Assembly: GCA_934444365.1 (NCBI GenBank)
Contig: CAKSCM010000020.1
Location: 1 to 25,348, forward strand
DNA length: 25,348 bases
Origin: an uncultured Eubacteriales bacterium
Lineage (GTDB): Bacteria > Bacillota > Clostridia > Oscillospirales > Acutalibacteraceae
Direction: 5' to 3'
The stretch's first letter is position 1; every line of letters begins with the position of its first letter. A program made the translations under genes and the position numbers. Of this stretch, positions 15,363-23,589 are shown in pieces. The notes below the pieces were generated by a model. That model was not told the DNA's origin. It was given only the letters and a program-made list of their open reading frames with translations, and ran no database searches.

Positions 15363-17219
15363 ATGTTAGGTAAATATATATATTCGAGAATTGTCGCGGC
15401 GGTGAGCAAGACGGGGAAGAATAATCCCGGAAAGGAAAAGCAGGATACTCAGCCGGCCGGGCAGGAAACGGGGAGGGAAATTTACGGCGGTAATGACGGT
15501 GAAAACTCCGGATTCGCCCTGGGTTTAGGCCATGATCCCGATCCCGGTCGCGGTTCCGATACCGGCTGTGATGCCGGTTCAGGGTGTGATGCCGGTTCAG
15601 GTTCAGGCCATGATTTCGGTTCGGGTGCCGGTTCAGGTTCAGACTCTGGTTCCGGCCACGGTTCAGGTTCCGGCTCCGGGTCGGATTGTGGCGCCGGCTC
15701 CGGCGCCGGATTCGGTTCCGATTTTGCCGTTGAGGGCAAAAATCCCGTAAAAAAAGAGGTTTGCCGTAATACCGACGAGCTTAAAAAAATGTTTTCGGAA
15801 AGCGAGGATCTGGTGATCCGCGAATTTACGGCCGCCGGATATAAATTCGCCGTTGTCAGCCTTGAAAACATGATAAACAAGGAGCAGCTCGGCAAGGAGA
15901 TCTTGGAGCGGCTTTGCTCGGCAAAAAGCCTTCCCAAAGATCCGGGCGAGCGTTTTTTTGTCATGGCGGAGAGTTTAAGCACCGCCAGCGGACAAAACGA
16001 GGTCTCCTCGCTTTTAGAGGTGGCAGGACTTATCTGCTCGGGCTGCGCCGTGGTTTTTTCCGACGGATCGGACAAGGCTCTGTCATTTTCGGTGCAGGGC
16101 TTTGAGACCCGTTCGGTGGAGGATCCCGAAAACGACGTTACCGAGCGCGGGCCGAGAGAAAGCTTTGTCGAATCCTTGAAAACCAACATGACCCTAATAC
16201 GCCGCCGGCTTAAAACGCCCGATCTTGTGTTTGAAGCCCTGAAAATAGGTCGGCTTTCAAATACCGATATTTTGCTTTGTTATATAAAATCGGCCGTATC
16301 GCCCGGCATTCTTAAAAAGGTAAGACACAGACTAAGCGGTATAAAAATCGAAAACGTACTCGAATCCGGATATCTGGTTCCCTTTTTGGAGGATAAGCCT
16401 CTTTCGCTTTTTTCGTGTATCGGCACTACCGAGCGGCCCGACGCCGTCTGTGCCAAAATATGCGAGGGAAGAATTGCGGTGCTGGTTGACGGAACACCCT
16501 TTTGTCTTATTGTTCCGTATCTTTTCAGCGAGAATTTCCAAAATCCCGACGATTATGACTTTAAGCCCTACTTTGCGACCTTTATTAGGGTATTAAAATT
16601 CGCAAGCTTTTTTATTTCGATACTTTTGCCCGGGGTATATGTAGCACTCGGCACGTACAACCCCGAAATATTCCCGACCTCAATTCTTTACAAGATGCTC
16701 GATTCCCAGAATATAACCCCGTTTCCCCTTATGTCGGAGTCGCTCATCATCCTGTTTATTTACGAGATAATGCGTGAGGCAGGACTGAGGCTTCCGAAAT
16801 CCCTCGGCCATGCCGTCAGCATTGTCGGCGCGCTTGTCATAGGTGAATCGGCCGTTACAGCCGGGCTGATAGGTGCACCGATGATAATGGTGGTGGCCGT
16901 AACGTCTCTTTCGGCCTTTGTTGTACCGTCGCTTTATTATCCGGGCGTTATTTTAAGATTTGCCTTTATTTTTGCGGGCGGCTTTACCGGGATTTACGGA
17001 ATAATGCTGCTGCTCTCGGTTACCCTTGTCGGAATAATGTCGCTTAATCCTTACGGGGTGCCCTTTTCGTCGCCGGTGTCGCCCTTTGATTTTTCCTCAA
17101 CGCGCGATACCATGGCGAGAGCCGGTTGGCGTACGCTTGCCAAAAACACCATTAAAATACAGCGCCTGCACGGAGCCGAAAAAATAGCCGACAGACAGGG
17201 CGAGGAGGACAATCAATGA
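15363..17219 (+). CDS. gerA: GerA-family spore germinant receptor subunit A with Gly/Ser-rich insert
   Basis: The 618-residue protein is the A subunit of a Ger nutrient receptor in the inner spore membrane, which with B and C subunits triggers germination. From about residue 125 the cytosolic N-terminal domain follows the family pattern, and from about 400 there are several membrane segments (FATFIRVLKFASFFISILLPGVY, MSESLIILFIYEIMREAGLRLP, and VGALVIGESAVTAGLIGAPM). Unusual is residues 54-121, an almost pure Gly/Ser/Asp/Ala stretch built from GSGSG-like units with scattered cysteine and histidine. This makes the protein about 80-100 residues longer than typical GerA proteins. The ATG at 15363 has AAGGA about 14 bases upstream. 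The stop overlaps the gerB start by ATGA. Confidence 0.92.
   Translation: MLGKYIYSRIVAAVSKTGKNNPGKEKQDTQPAGQETGREIYGGNDGENSGFALGLGHDPDPGRGSDTGCDAGSGCDAGSGSGHDFGSGAGSGSDSGSGHGSGSGSGSDCGAGSGAGFGSDFAVEGKNPVKKEVCRNTDELKKMFSESEDLVIREFTAAGYKFAVVSLENMINKEQLGKEILERLCSAKSLPKDPGERFFVMAESLSTASGQNEVSSLLEVAGLICSGCAVVFSDGSDKALSFSVQGFETRSVEDPENDVTERGPRESFVESLKTNMTLIRRRLKTPDLVFEALKIGRLSNTDILLCYIKSAVSPGILKKVRHRLSGIKIENVLESGYLVPFLEDKPLSLFSCIGTTERPDAVCAKICEGRIAVLVDGTPFCLIVPYLFSENFQNPDDYDFKPYFATFIRVLKFASFFISILLPGVYVALGTYNPEIFPTSILYKMLDSQNITPFPLMSESLIILFIYEIMREAGLRLPKSLGHAVSIVGALVIGESAVTAGLIGAPMIMVVAVTSLSAFVVPSLYYPGVILRFAFIFAGGFTGIYGIMLLLSVTLVGIMSLNPYGVPFSSPVSPFDFSSTRDTMARAGWRTLAKNTIKIQRLHGAEKIADRQGEEDNQ
15522..15725 (+). 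repeat. Degenerate GGTTCN/GGCTCC hexamer repeat inside gerA
   Basis: This stretch is composed largely of GGTTCA, GGTTCC, GGCTCC and GATGCC-type hexamers, encoding the Gly/Ser/Asp linker of the GerA subunit. The longest near-exact repeat is TGTGATGCCGGTTCAGG, present twice (15567-15603 region). Such hexamers can expand or contract by slippage in steps that keep the frame. Confidence 0.85.
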
Positions 17220-18304
17220 AAAGACAAATAGGCGCCGGACAGCTTATCGCCGTGCTGCTTTGCTCGAGAATAATCGTAACACTGAATTTTTCCCTCGGCG
17301 GAGATACCGAAGTTTTAAGCCTTGCAACCTGTCTGGGCGCTTTGCTGGCTGTGCCGATAACCGTTATAATCTCGCTGCCCGGAATTGTCTTTTCGCTTAA
17401 AGAAAAATCGTCGCCGGTAGACTGTGCTTATAAAATCTGCCGTCCGCTCGGGGATGTATCGGCCGTTGTTTACACCTTGTTTTTTATGTATATCGCCGCA
17501 ATAACACTGATGAGATTTGATGCTTTTTCTCTTTCGTCCATGCAGACGGTCGAGCTTCCGGTCGCCTTTTCGGTGCTTATGCTGCTGCCGATATTGTATA
17601 TGGCGATAAAGGGGATAGAGCCGATTGCCCGTTTTGCCGGAGTTCTTGTTTTTGTAGCATTTTTTGCAATCGTCGTTATATTTTTGTTTTTGATACCGAG
17701 AATGTCGCTGTACAATCTTGTTACCCCGTTTTATTCCGGCGTTTCGGAGGTCTTTAAAAACACCGCGCTTATAATTTCGAATTCGGTGGAGCCGCTTATG
17801 TTTATGTTTCTGCTGAAAACGGCAAAGGGGGTAAAATACCGGCATTTTCTTATTTTCTCCGCCTTTGCCGTGCTTGCCATTGAAATTATACTGATAAGCA
17901 TTGTCGCGGTACTCGGCGACTTTAACGCCATCCAGGTTTTTCCCTATTATACCGTTTCAAGCAGTATCGGCGGTGCGGTGATAGAGCGGCTCGATGCACT
18001 GCAAACCGGGGTCTGGACGATTCTCGCCCTTATAAAATCGGCCGTATGCATATACCTTGCAGGGGTGTGTCTCGAAAAAATCGTGCCGAAAAAATTCAGA
18101 ACTCTTATGTATATCGCACTGGTCGTTTTACTCGGGGTAATAATAGCGGTTTTTTCAGGTGATTTTGAGACCCTTCGTGTAAATCTCGGAATTTACTCTT
18201 CGACCGCCGTAATATTGGGGGCGACCCTTGTTGTGCCGGGAATACTGTATGCCGTGTACGGAATTCAAAAAGCCGTAAAATCAAGGTCGGGTGATTTACA
18301 ATGA
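17216..18304 (+). CDS. gerB: GerB-family spore germination permease-like subunit
   Basis: The 362-residue integral membrane protein has about ten hydrophobic segments across its whole length and belongs to the amino-acid permease-like (APC superfamily) spore germination family. The opening KRQIGAGQLIAVLLCSRIIV and the segment around residue 115-125 (LPILYMAIKGIEPIARFAG) are family-like. Length is normal (about 360-370). It overlaps gerA and gerC by four bases on each side, so the three subunits are translated in a coupled way. The B subunit is thought to bind the germinant. Confidence 0.92.
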   Translation: MKRQIGAGQLIAVLLCSRIIVTLNFSLGGDTEVLSLATCLGALLAVPITVIISLPGIVFSLKEKSSPVDCAYKICRPLGDVSAVVYTLFFMYIAAITLMRFDAFSLSSMQTVELPVAFSVLMLLPILYMAIKGIEPIARFAGVLVFVAFFAIVVIFLFLIPRMSLYNLVTPFYSGVSEVFKNTALIISNSVEPLMFMFLLKTAKGVKYRHFLIFSAFAVLAIEIILISIVAVLGDFNAIQVFPYYTVSSSIGGAVIERLDALQTGVWTILALIKSAVCIYLAGVCLEKIVPKKFRTLMYIALVVLLGVIIAVFSGDFETLRVNLGIYSSTAVILGATLVVPGILYAVYGIQKAVKSRSGDLQ

Positions 18305-19644
18305 GAAAAAACAAAGAAATATGCCTTAAAGGCCGCTTTAAAACAATTTTCTGCAGCATAAAAACGAGCCGTGCGGGACAAGGCGAAAAGCCGGGGACCG
18401 ACGGAAAAATCGGCTTTCCGCCAAAAAACAGACAGGCAGGCAAACCGAGTGTGCTTATATCGGCAAACGGGAAAACGCAGACAGGGGGAAAATGCAGATT
18501 TTCCGACTTAGTAAAAGGCAGATTCACCTTGACGGTTTTTACGGCTTTGATGCTTTTGTCGGTAATCATGGTTTTTTCGGGCTGCTCGCCGGTAAAAAGC
18601 CTTAAAAACAGGGTAGTTGTACAGGGAATAGCCGTTGATACAGATGAGCTCGGCGGCTACGACATAACCATACAGGTTTACCGTCCCGGCAATGCCGAAT
18701 CCTCCGACCGGGACTCCACCTTGCACTGGACCCACGCCGACACGATATCCTCCGCTCTCGAAAGCATAGAAAAAACCACCGGGTCAAAACCGCTTTACGC
18801 CGAGGTAAAGATAATACTCCTCGGCGAGGATGTTATAAACGAGGGACTGTATAAGATTTTAAGCTTCTTTTTACGGGACAGCCGCATAAGTGAGGACGTT
18901 ACGGTGCTTGCGGTAAGGGGAGGTACGGCCGGAGAGATGCTGAAGGTGAAGGCCGGCGAGACGGCGACCTCCCAGAATATATACGATATAGTAAAAATGA
19001 GCAGCCGGAACAAAAGCTCAACCCCCGGCGAGCTTATAGACATAGGCAACCGTCTTTACGGCGAGGGGGATGCATATATGCAGCTTATTGAAAAAAGGCA
19101 GGATGCGAACGGCGAGTCGCTATATGCCGTGGGGGTGCTCTTGTTTTCAAAGGGGTACCCCACCGGTTTGCTCGAAAATGACGAATCGAAGGCCTTTATG
19201 TGGATGAACGGGTTTTATATACACGATACGGTCGATATCGAGTATTCTGATGCTACCTTTACCTTCAGAATAGAAAACGTCTCGAAATCTTTGAGCACCG
19301 AGCTCGACGGCAATAATCAACCGGCGTTCCATTTTTCCTTTTCGGCCGAATGCGAGCTGCTTGAAATATCGTCGGCCGAAAACAGGCTGTATTCGGGGGA
19401 TGATACCGAAAAGCTTGAGAATATGCTTTGCAGATATATTGAAGAATCTGCCGAGTCGGCCGTGAACAGTGCCGTAATAAACGCATCAAGCGATGTCTTT
19501 AATCTATTGAAGGCCCTTAAATTCAGCGAGCCGGATTTTTATAGGGAGCTTGACGACCCGTCAAAAATTCTTGCATGCAGCAATTACACCTTTTCGGCCT
19601 CGGCCAGAATAAAGAGGATAGGCATAAAGAACAACCCGACATAA
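18301..19644 (+). CDS. gerC: GerC-family spore germination lipoprotein with N-terminal extension
   Basis: The 447-residue product is a Ger(x)C lipoprotein. A hydrophobic segment (76-94) ends in a lipobox-like VFSGC with C95 as the lipidated cysteine, followed by KNRVVVQGIAVDTDELGGYDITIQVYRP, the usual start of the mature domain. About 75 basic, hydrophilic residues precede the signal segment, which is atypical for this family. The ATG at 18301 overlaps the gerB stop and has GGTGA upstream, supporting it as the start. A TTG at 18529, just in front of the hydrophobic core, is an alternative that would give a normal short signal peptide but has a poor ribosome site. Confidence 0.9.
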   Translation: MRKNKEICLKGRFKTIFCSIKTSRAGQGEKPGTDGKIGFPPKNRQAGKPSVLISANGKTQTGGKCRFSDLVKGRFTLTVFTALMLLSVIMVFSGCSPVKSLKNRVVVQGIAVDTDELGGYDITIQVYRPGNAESSDRDSTLHWTHADTISSALESIEKTTGSKPLYAEVKIILLGEDVINEGLYKILSFFLRDSRISEDVTVLAVRGGTAGEMLKVKAGETATSQNIYDIVKMSSRNKSSTPGELIDIGNRLYGEGDAYMQLIEKRQDANGESLYAVGVLLFSKGYPTGLLENDESKAFMWMNGFYIHDTVDIEYSDATFTFRIENVSKSLSTELDGNNQPAFHFSFSAECELLEISSAENRLYSGDDTEKLENMLCRYIEESAESAVNSAVINASSDVFNLLKALKFSEPDFYRELDDPSKILACSNYTFSASARIKRIGIKNNPT

Positions 19645-19758
19645 AAACGCGAAACCGGGTGAAATTTCAAATCGGGCAAAAAGGATCAAAAACAGCTTGC
19701 GGCGCAATGAAATGCAACAATCGGTACGATGATCGGCCGGTAAAGCGTATTTTGTTAC

Positions 19759-19788
19759 TTGTCGGCCTTTGCACTTTTATGCTATAAT
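19759..19788 (+). promoter_or_regulatory. Extended -10 promoter of mscL
   Basis: TTGTCG (19759-19764) and TATAAT (19783-19788) are 18 bases apart, with TGC directly before the -10. Only about 20 bases separate the expected start of transcription from the GTG codon. Confidence 0.75.
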
Positions 19789-19815
19789 ATCAAAAAATGA
19801 GAGGGTGGTAACCAA

Positions 19816-20385
19816 GTGGATAACAAAAAAGCAAAGGAAGATCTTGCAAAGCTTAACATGAAACGAAAAAGATTCGGCAAGGAGTTTTCCCAGTTCGCCC
19901 TTAAGGGCAACGCCATGAGCCTGGCCGTCGGCGTGATTATCGGCGCCGCCTTTCAGGGGCTTGTGAATTCGGTCGTAAACGATCTTATAAATCCTATAAT
20001 AGGGCTTTTGTTTAAGGTCGATTTTTCCGACCTTTACATACCGCTTTTTGACACCTCGACAAACGAAACCTATCTTTTCCTCGGGGACAAAAGCCTTAAA
20101 ACCCTTCGCGACGCCGGGCTGCCGGTTTTCGCCTACGGCAATTTTATTTCCACCGTTATAAACTTCTTTTTGCTGGCGCTTGTGGTGTTTTTCCTTGTAA
20201 AAATTGTCAACAAGGTGACCGATATGGCAAAGCGCAACGAGCCCGAAGCCGCACCGACCACCAAAAAATGCCCGTTTTGCGACAGCGACGTTCCGATAAA
20301 GGCTGTTCGCTGCCCGCACTGCACAAGTGAGCTGCCAAAAGAGGATGAAAAAGCCGACGAGGCCGAGGACTCATCGGCCGAATAG
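19816..20385 (+). CDS. mscL: Large-conductance mechanosensitive channel MscL with C-terminal zinc ribbon
   Basis: The 189-residue channel protein opens under membrane tension to release solutes on osmotic downshock. The N-terminal amphipathic helix and first transmembrane helix (FSQFALKGNAMSLAVGVIIG, 24-43) and the second helix (about 108-130) are clear. After the usual end of MscL it carries CPFC...RCPHC with cysteines at 152, 155, 166 and 169, a four-cysteine zinc-ribbon pattern, and then an acidic tail. Typical MscL is 130-150 residues. The start is GTG at 19816, with GAGGGTGG about eight bases upstream. Own promoter and terminator indicate a single-gene unit. Confidence 0.95.
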   Translation: MDNKKAKEDLAKLNMKRKRFGKEFSQFALKGNAMSLAVGVIIGAAFQGLVNSVVNDLINPIIGLLFKVDFSDLYIPLFDTSTNETYLFLGDKSLKTLRDAGLPVFAYGNFISTVINFFLLALVVFFLVKIVNKVTDMAKRNEPEAAPTTKKCPFCDSDVPIKAVRCPHCTSELPKEDEKADEAEDSSAE

Positions 20386-20398
20386 CCGGCTTCCGAAT

Positions 20399-20446
20399 AC
20401 GGGACAAGAATCGTATTGCTCCCGTTTTCTTTGTTTTTATTTTTGT
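20399..20446 (+). terminator. Terminator after mscL
   Basis: ACGGGA (20399-20404) pairs with TCCCGT (20420-20425), and the helix extends through CAA/TTG with one bulged base. TTTTCTTTGTTTTTATTTTTG follows. Confidence 0.75.
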
Positions 20447-20576
20447 TTCAGGCAACCCGTTTGCGGCCTGCCGCTTTGCCGGTTGGCCCGGGACGAAAGC
20501 AATCGTCGTAATAAAAAAAGGAGTTTTATCTGACGGTAAACGTGAGAATTCCTTTTTCCCTTCTCTTTAAATGATT

Positions 20577-20620
20577 GCAAAAAAGGTCCCCGTCCGGGAG
20601 AATCCGGATGGGGACCTTTT
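20577..20620 (-). terminator. Strong terminator after the 849-residue dockerin gene
   Basis: AAAAGGTCCCC (20581-20591) pairs with GGGGACCTTTT (20610-20620), with an inner CCGG/CCGG pairing. On the minus strand TTTTTTGC follows the stem. The symmetric ends could also stop plus-strand readthrough from mscL. Confidence 0.88.
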
Positions 20621-20641
20621 GCTGGTTATACGGAATTATGC

Positions 20642-23191
20642 CTACTTGTAATTTACGGTTATATTTACCGGCACATAGGTGCCGAGATACCAGATATGCA
20701 GCGTGTCGCTGTTTTCGTCCACCGCGACATTTGCCGTTATCTGAGCATTCGTATCGGTGCGTATAATTTGTGCCGAATCAAGCTTTTTGCCGTTTAAGGC
20801 GATCCGGATGCTGACCCGCGTGTTGTTCGGTACTTCGTTTGTGAATTTTGTCGATCCGCCCTCTTCTTCAAGATCGGAGCAGAGTCCTCCGACATGTGTG
20901 AGCTTCGGGGTCTGTCCGGAAAAGTATTTCGAAACGTCCTTGTACATTGCCGAAACGTTTTCGCCTATTACGGGGTCGGTGTAGACGGTAAGATCCTTAT
21001 CGAAAATATCAATGTATTTTCCCTTTAATACGGTCTCGCCCTCGAGTCCCTGGGCTATTACGTAGTCGCCCCGGCGAACAACCATGCTGTTTGTTTCGAG
21101 GTACTGTATGTCGGCCAGCGAAAGAGCATACTCGGTAAGCTCCCTCATAAGCCCCGCTCCCCCTGCAACATCGGAATAAAAGGAGGACGAAAGACCTATA
21201 ACGGTCACGTTGCCTTTTCCTGATTTTGAGGTTATACCGACCGACTCTCCGCCGCACGAAAGAATTGAGTTTGCGCCCTCGAATTTTACACTGAAGCCGG
21301 CGAGCTTTTCGGTCATATTAAGCCCGTTTGCGCTTTGGACATAGCCTGAAGGCCCGCCCCACGTCAGTGCGCCGTCCGATTTTACGCTTTGCGATATTTT
21401 AACGTCGCCGATGGAGAGCTTTTCCATCAGATCCTTAAGCGGAGTCGTATTTTTGTCGCCCCACCAGGTACCGTTTATTCCTTCAAAGCCGTCTCGCCCG
21501 CCCAGATACAAAAGCTGTCCGCCGTTTTTGACCCATTCGGCAATGGCTGTATTTACCTGTTCGGTCTGAGGCTTCATGCAGTCATAGCTTAAAATAAGCA
21601 GCTTTACATCCTTTAAATCCTCAGCCGAGCGCACCTGCTCAAGGGACACCCCCTTTACCGGAATACCCTTTCTTATAAGGGGAACGGTAAGCGATTCCAT
21701 TCCGGTGGCCGCCGTGCTGTGGGGCATTGCCGAGGAGCCGAACTGCCAAGAGGCCGTATCGGAATAGGCGGCGTATATACCCTGCGTTCCGGCGTAAAGC
21801 TCGGACGCCTTACCGGCGAGCTCATTTTGCGCCGTTATGACATTTAGCTGCATCATGCGGTATTCCTTCGGAGCGCCGGAGTATGCGCGGCTCGGCCATA
21901 TAAATTCATAACGGTTAATATCGGTGAACATCATCTGTGCCGTTACGGTTCTTTCGTACCACTTTTTGTGGTCGTCCCAGCCGTCGGCACCGTCGGCCGC
22001 CGCATCGGAAAGGGCAAACAGCCATTTGTCGCCGCTTACAAGATCGCCGTATCCGGTGAATTCGGCGTATGCTTCGGTAAAGCCGTCGGTGTAGGATGCG
22101 CCGTCGTACTTCATTTTGCGTTTTATCGTGTCGGACCAGGTCTGTCCTATAATTCCGTCTATGCAATCGAGATTTGCAAGGGTCCCTATGCTCGATACGA
22201 TCCCCCAGGCGGTGTAGTTGAGGGTGCCGTGCGACGCGAGCACTATCTTTACCTCGGGCTTTTCGGCGTGTATACGGTCCGCAAGGGTCTTTATCGCCTT
22301 TTCGAAAAGATACACCTTAAGACGGGAGCTTTTGTATTTTGCCTCGGGCGAGGATTCCTGATCCTCCCAATCGGTACCGTAGTACTTTTTCCACTCCTCT
22401 TTAAAGCCCTCGGAATATCCGGAGGCCTGCCACATTTCCGGCTCTTCAAAGGCTATGTAGCTTACATTGTACTTTAAGATTTCTTCAATAATGCTCCATT
22501 TGTATTCGATGAAATTATCGGTCGGAACCATATAATCCCCGTCGGCGCCGTGGATTATGCGCGAGCCGTCTTTTCTGGTCTGTGAGTCCTTTCTCCCTTG
22601 TGCCCGGTCGGGATAGGCCTTATAGTATTCCTCCCCGAAGGAGCGGTTAATGGCTATCATGCAGTCGATGGTCTTGCCCTTTGGAGCGGCTTTTGCCCAG
22701 GAGCCGAGCGAGGAGCTTACCTGCCATGCTCCGCGGACATATGCCATAACCGAATCGGACGGAATGTTCAGGTTTGAGTTATACTGAGCCTCCTCCTGGG
22801 TTATTACTACCGGTCCTTCAAGCTCCAATTCGCCGTTTGATTGCTTAAGAGCGAGCATACCGGTATACGGAGATGTTTCTATCCCGTACGACTGAGCCGG
22901 TACGGCGGTTATTTTTCCGACCGAGCACTGAAGAATAAGCAGTGCGTCCGAGGCGGTGACTACCCCCTTCGCATCGGCATTGGCGAGCAGTCTGCCCCTT
23001 GCCGAAAGCGAGGTTTTGCCTACGGCAAACTGAAGGGCTATCAATGCGTCGGTAGCCGTTATGCTGCCCGATTCGTCGACGTCGCCGAAGTAAATCACCG
23101 GCGAATCATCCTCGTCGGCGGCCGCCGGTGATACGGCGGCTGTGCACATGAGCAGCACGAGTGACAATAGAATTGACAGTACTTTTTTCAT
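20642..23191 (-). CDS. Secreted dockerin-bearing protein, putative glycoside-hydrolase-like barrel plus GATase-like domain
   Basis: The 849-residue protein has a signal peptide (1-25, AAA cleavage). An N-terminal dockerin-like pair follows at 34-95 (DVDESGSITATDALIALQ and NADAKGVVTASDALLILQ). Residues 125-480 look like a TIM barrel: YIAFEEPEMW (245-254) has the position and acidic cluster expected of a catalytic strand, and more conserved-looking strand ends are KIVLASHG, IDGIIGQTW and KWLFALSD. Residues 500-670 resemble a class I glutamine-amidotransferase-like fold (LLILSYDCMKPQ, GGQLLYLGG), as seen next to barrels in GH42-type enzymes. A beta-sandwich tail follows. I do not recognise a family, so enzyme function is inference. 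The ATG at 23191 has GGGAG upstream. Confidence 0.8.
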   Translation of the reverse strand: MKKVLSILLSLVLLMCTAAVSPAAADEDDSPVIYFGDVDESGSITATDALIALQFAVGKTSLSARGRLLANADAKGVVTASDALLILQCSVGKITAVPAQSYGIETSPYTGMLALKQSNGELELEGPVVITQEEAQYNSNLNIPSDSVMAYVRGAWQVSSSLGSWAKAAPKGKTIDCMIAINRSFGEEYYKAYPDRAQGRKDSQTRKDGSRIIHGADGDYMVPTDNFIEYKWSIIEEILKYNVSYIAFEEPEMWQASGYSEGFKEEWKKYYGTDWEDQESSPEAKYKSSRLKVYLFEKAIKTLADRIHAEKPEVKIVLASHGTLNYTAWGIVSSIGTLANLDCIDGIIGQTWSDTIKRKMKYDGASYTDGFTEAYAEFTGYGDLVSGDKWLFALSDAAADGADGWDDHKKWYERTVTAQMMFTDINRYEFIWPSRAYSGAPKEYRMMQLNVITAQNELAGKASELYAGTQGIYAAYSDTASWQFGSSAMPHSTAATGMESLTVPLIRKGIPVKGVSLEQVRSAEDLKDVKLLILSYDCMKPQTEQVNTAIAEWVKNGGQLLYLGGRDGFEGINGTWWGDKNTTPLKDLMEKLSIGDVKISQSVKSDGALTWGGPSGYVQSANGLNMTEKLAGFSVKFEGANSILSCGGESVGITSKSGKGNVTVIGLSSSFYSDVAGGAGLMRELTEYALSLADIQYLETNSMVVRRGDYVIAQGLEGETVLKGKYIDIFDKDLTVYTDPVIGENVSAMYKDVSKYFSGQTPKLTHVGGLCSDLEEEGGSTKFTNEVPNNTRVSIRIALNGKKLDSAQIIRTDTNAQITANVAVDENSDTLHIWYLGTYVPVNITVNYK

Positions 23192-23303
23192 TTTTCTCTC
23201 CCTTTATACGCTTATTGAGGTTGTTGCTATTGAGATTGTTGCAGGATGTCGGAGAAAGCGGTTTCGCTTCCCGTCTGTTTTTGACGAAACAATAAATAAT
23301 GTC

Positions 23304-23460
23304 CAATGGTCCGCAATAGTCCGCCGGAACGTGTACGGCGGATTTTTGTTCATCAAAAACAATAAGCAACAAACCCGTGTTGTAACAATAGCGACAACAC
23401 CGGGCGTTCACCGGACGGAAAACCGTCAAAACCGATTTTTCCGCTTTGCGGTGAAACACC
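23304..23460. other. Hairpins and 10-bp direct repeats upstream of the dockerin gene
   Basis: CAATGGTCCG (23304-23313) and CAATAGTCCG (23314-23323) are adjacent 10-bp repeats. TCCGCCG/CGGCGGA (23320-23326 with 23336-23342) followed by TTTTTGTT is a terminator-like hairpin on the plus strand with no plus-strand gene before it. CCCGTGTTGT (23374-23383) pairs with ACAACACCGGG (23394-23404) with one bulge. A further CCGC/GCGG hairpin lies near 23441-23452. The cluster could be operator sites for the gene at 23191 or a structured RNA. Confidence 0.45.
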
Positions 23461-23589
23461 CAATTAATTTTATCACATAAAACGCACATAAACAACACTT
23501 GCATTGGCGTTTTTTTGTGCTTTTTGATCCGATCCTTTAAGAATTAACGCAAAATTACACGGGATAAAGCCGGGCAGGGTCAGACTGTA

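Noticed and set aside
15482..16189. 235-residue minus-strand frame rich in Pro-Glu repeats
   Set aside because: It is the mirror of the Gly/Ser hexamer repeat in gerA and has no independent support.
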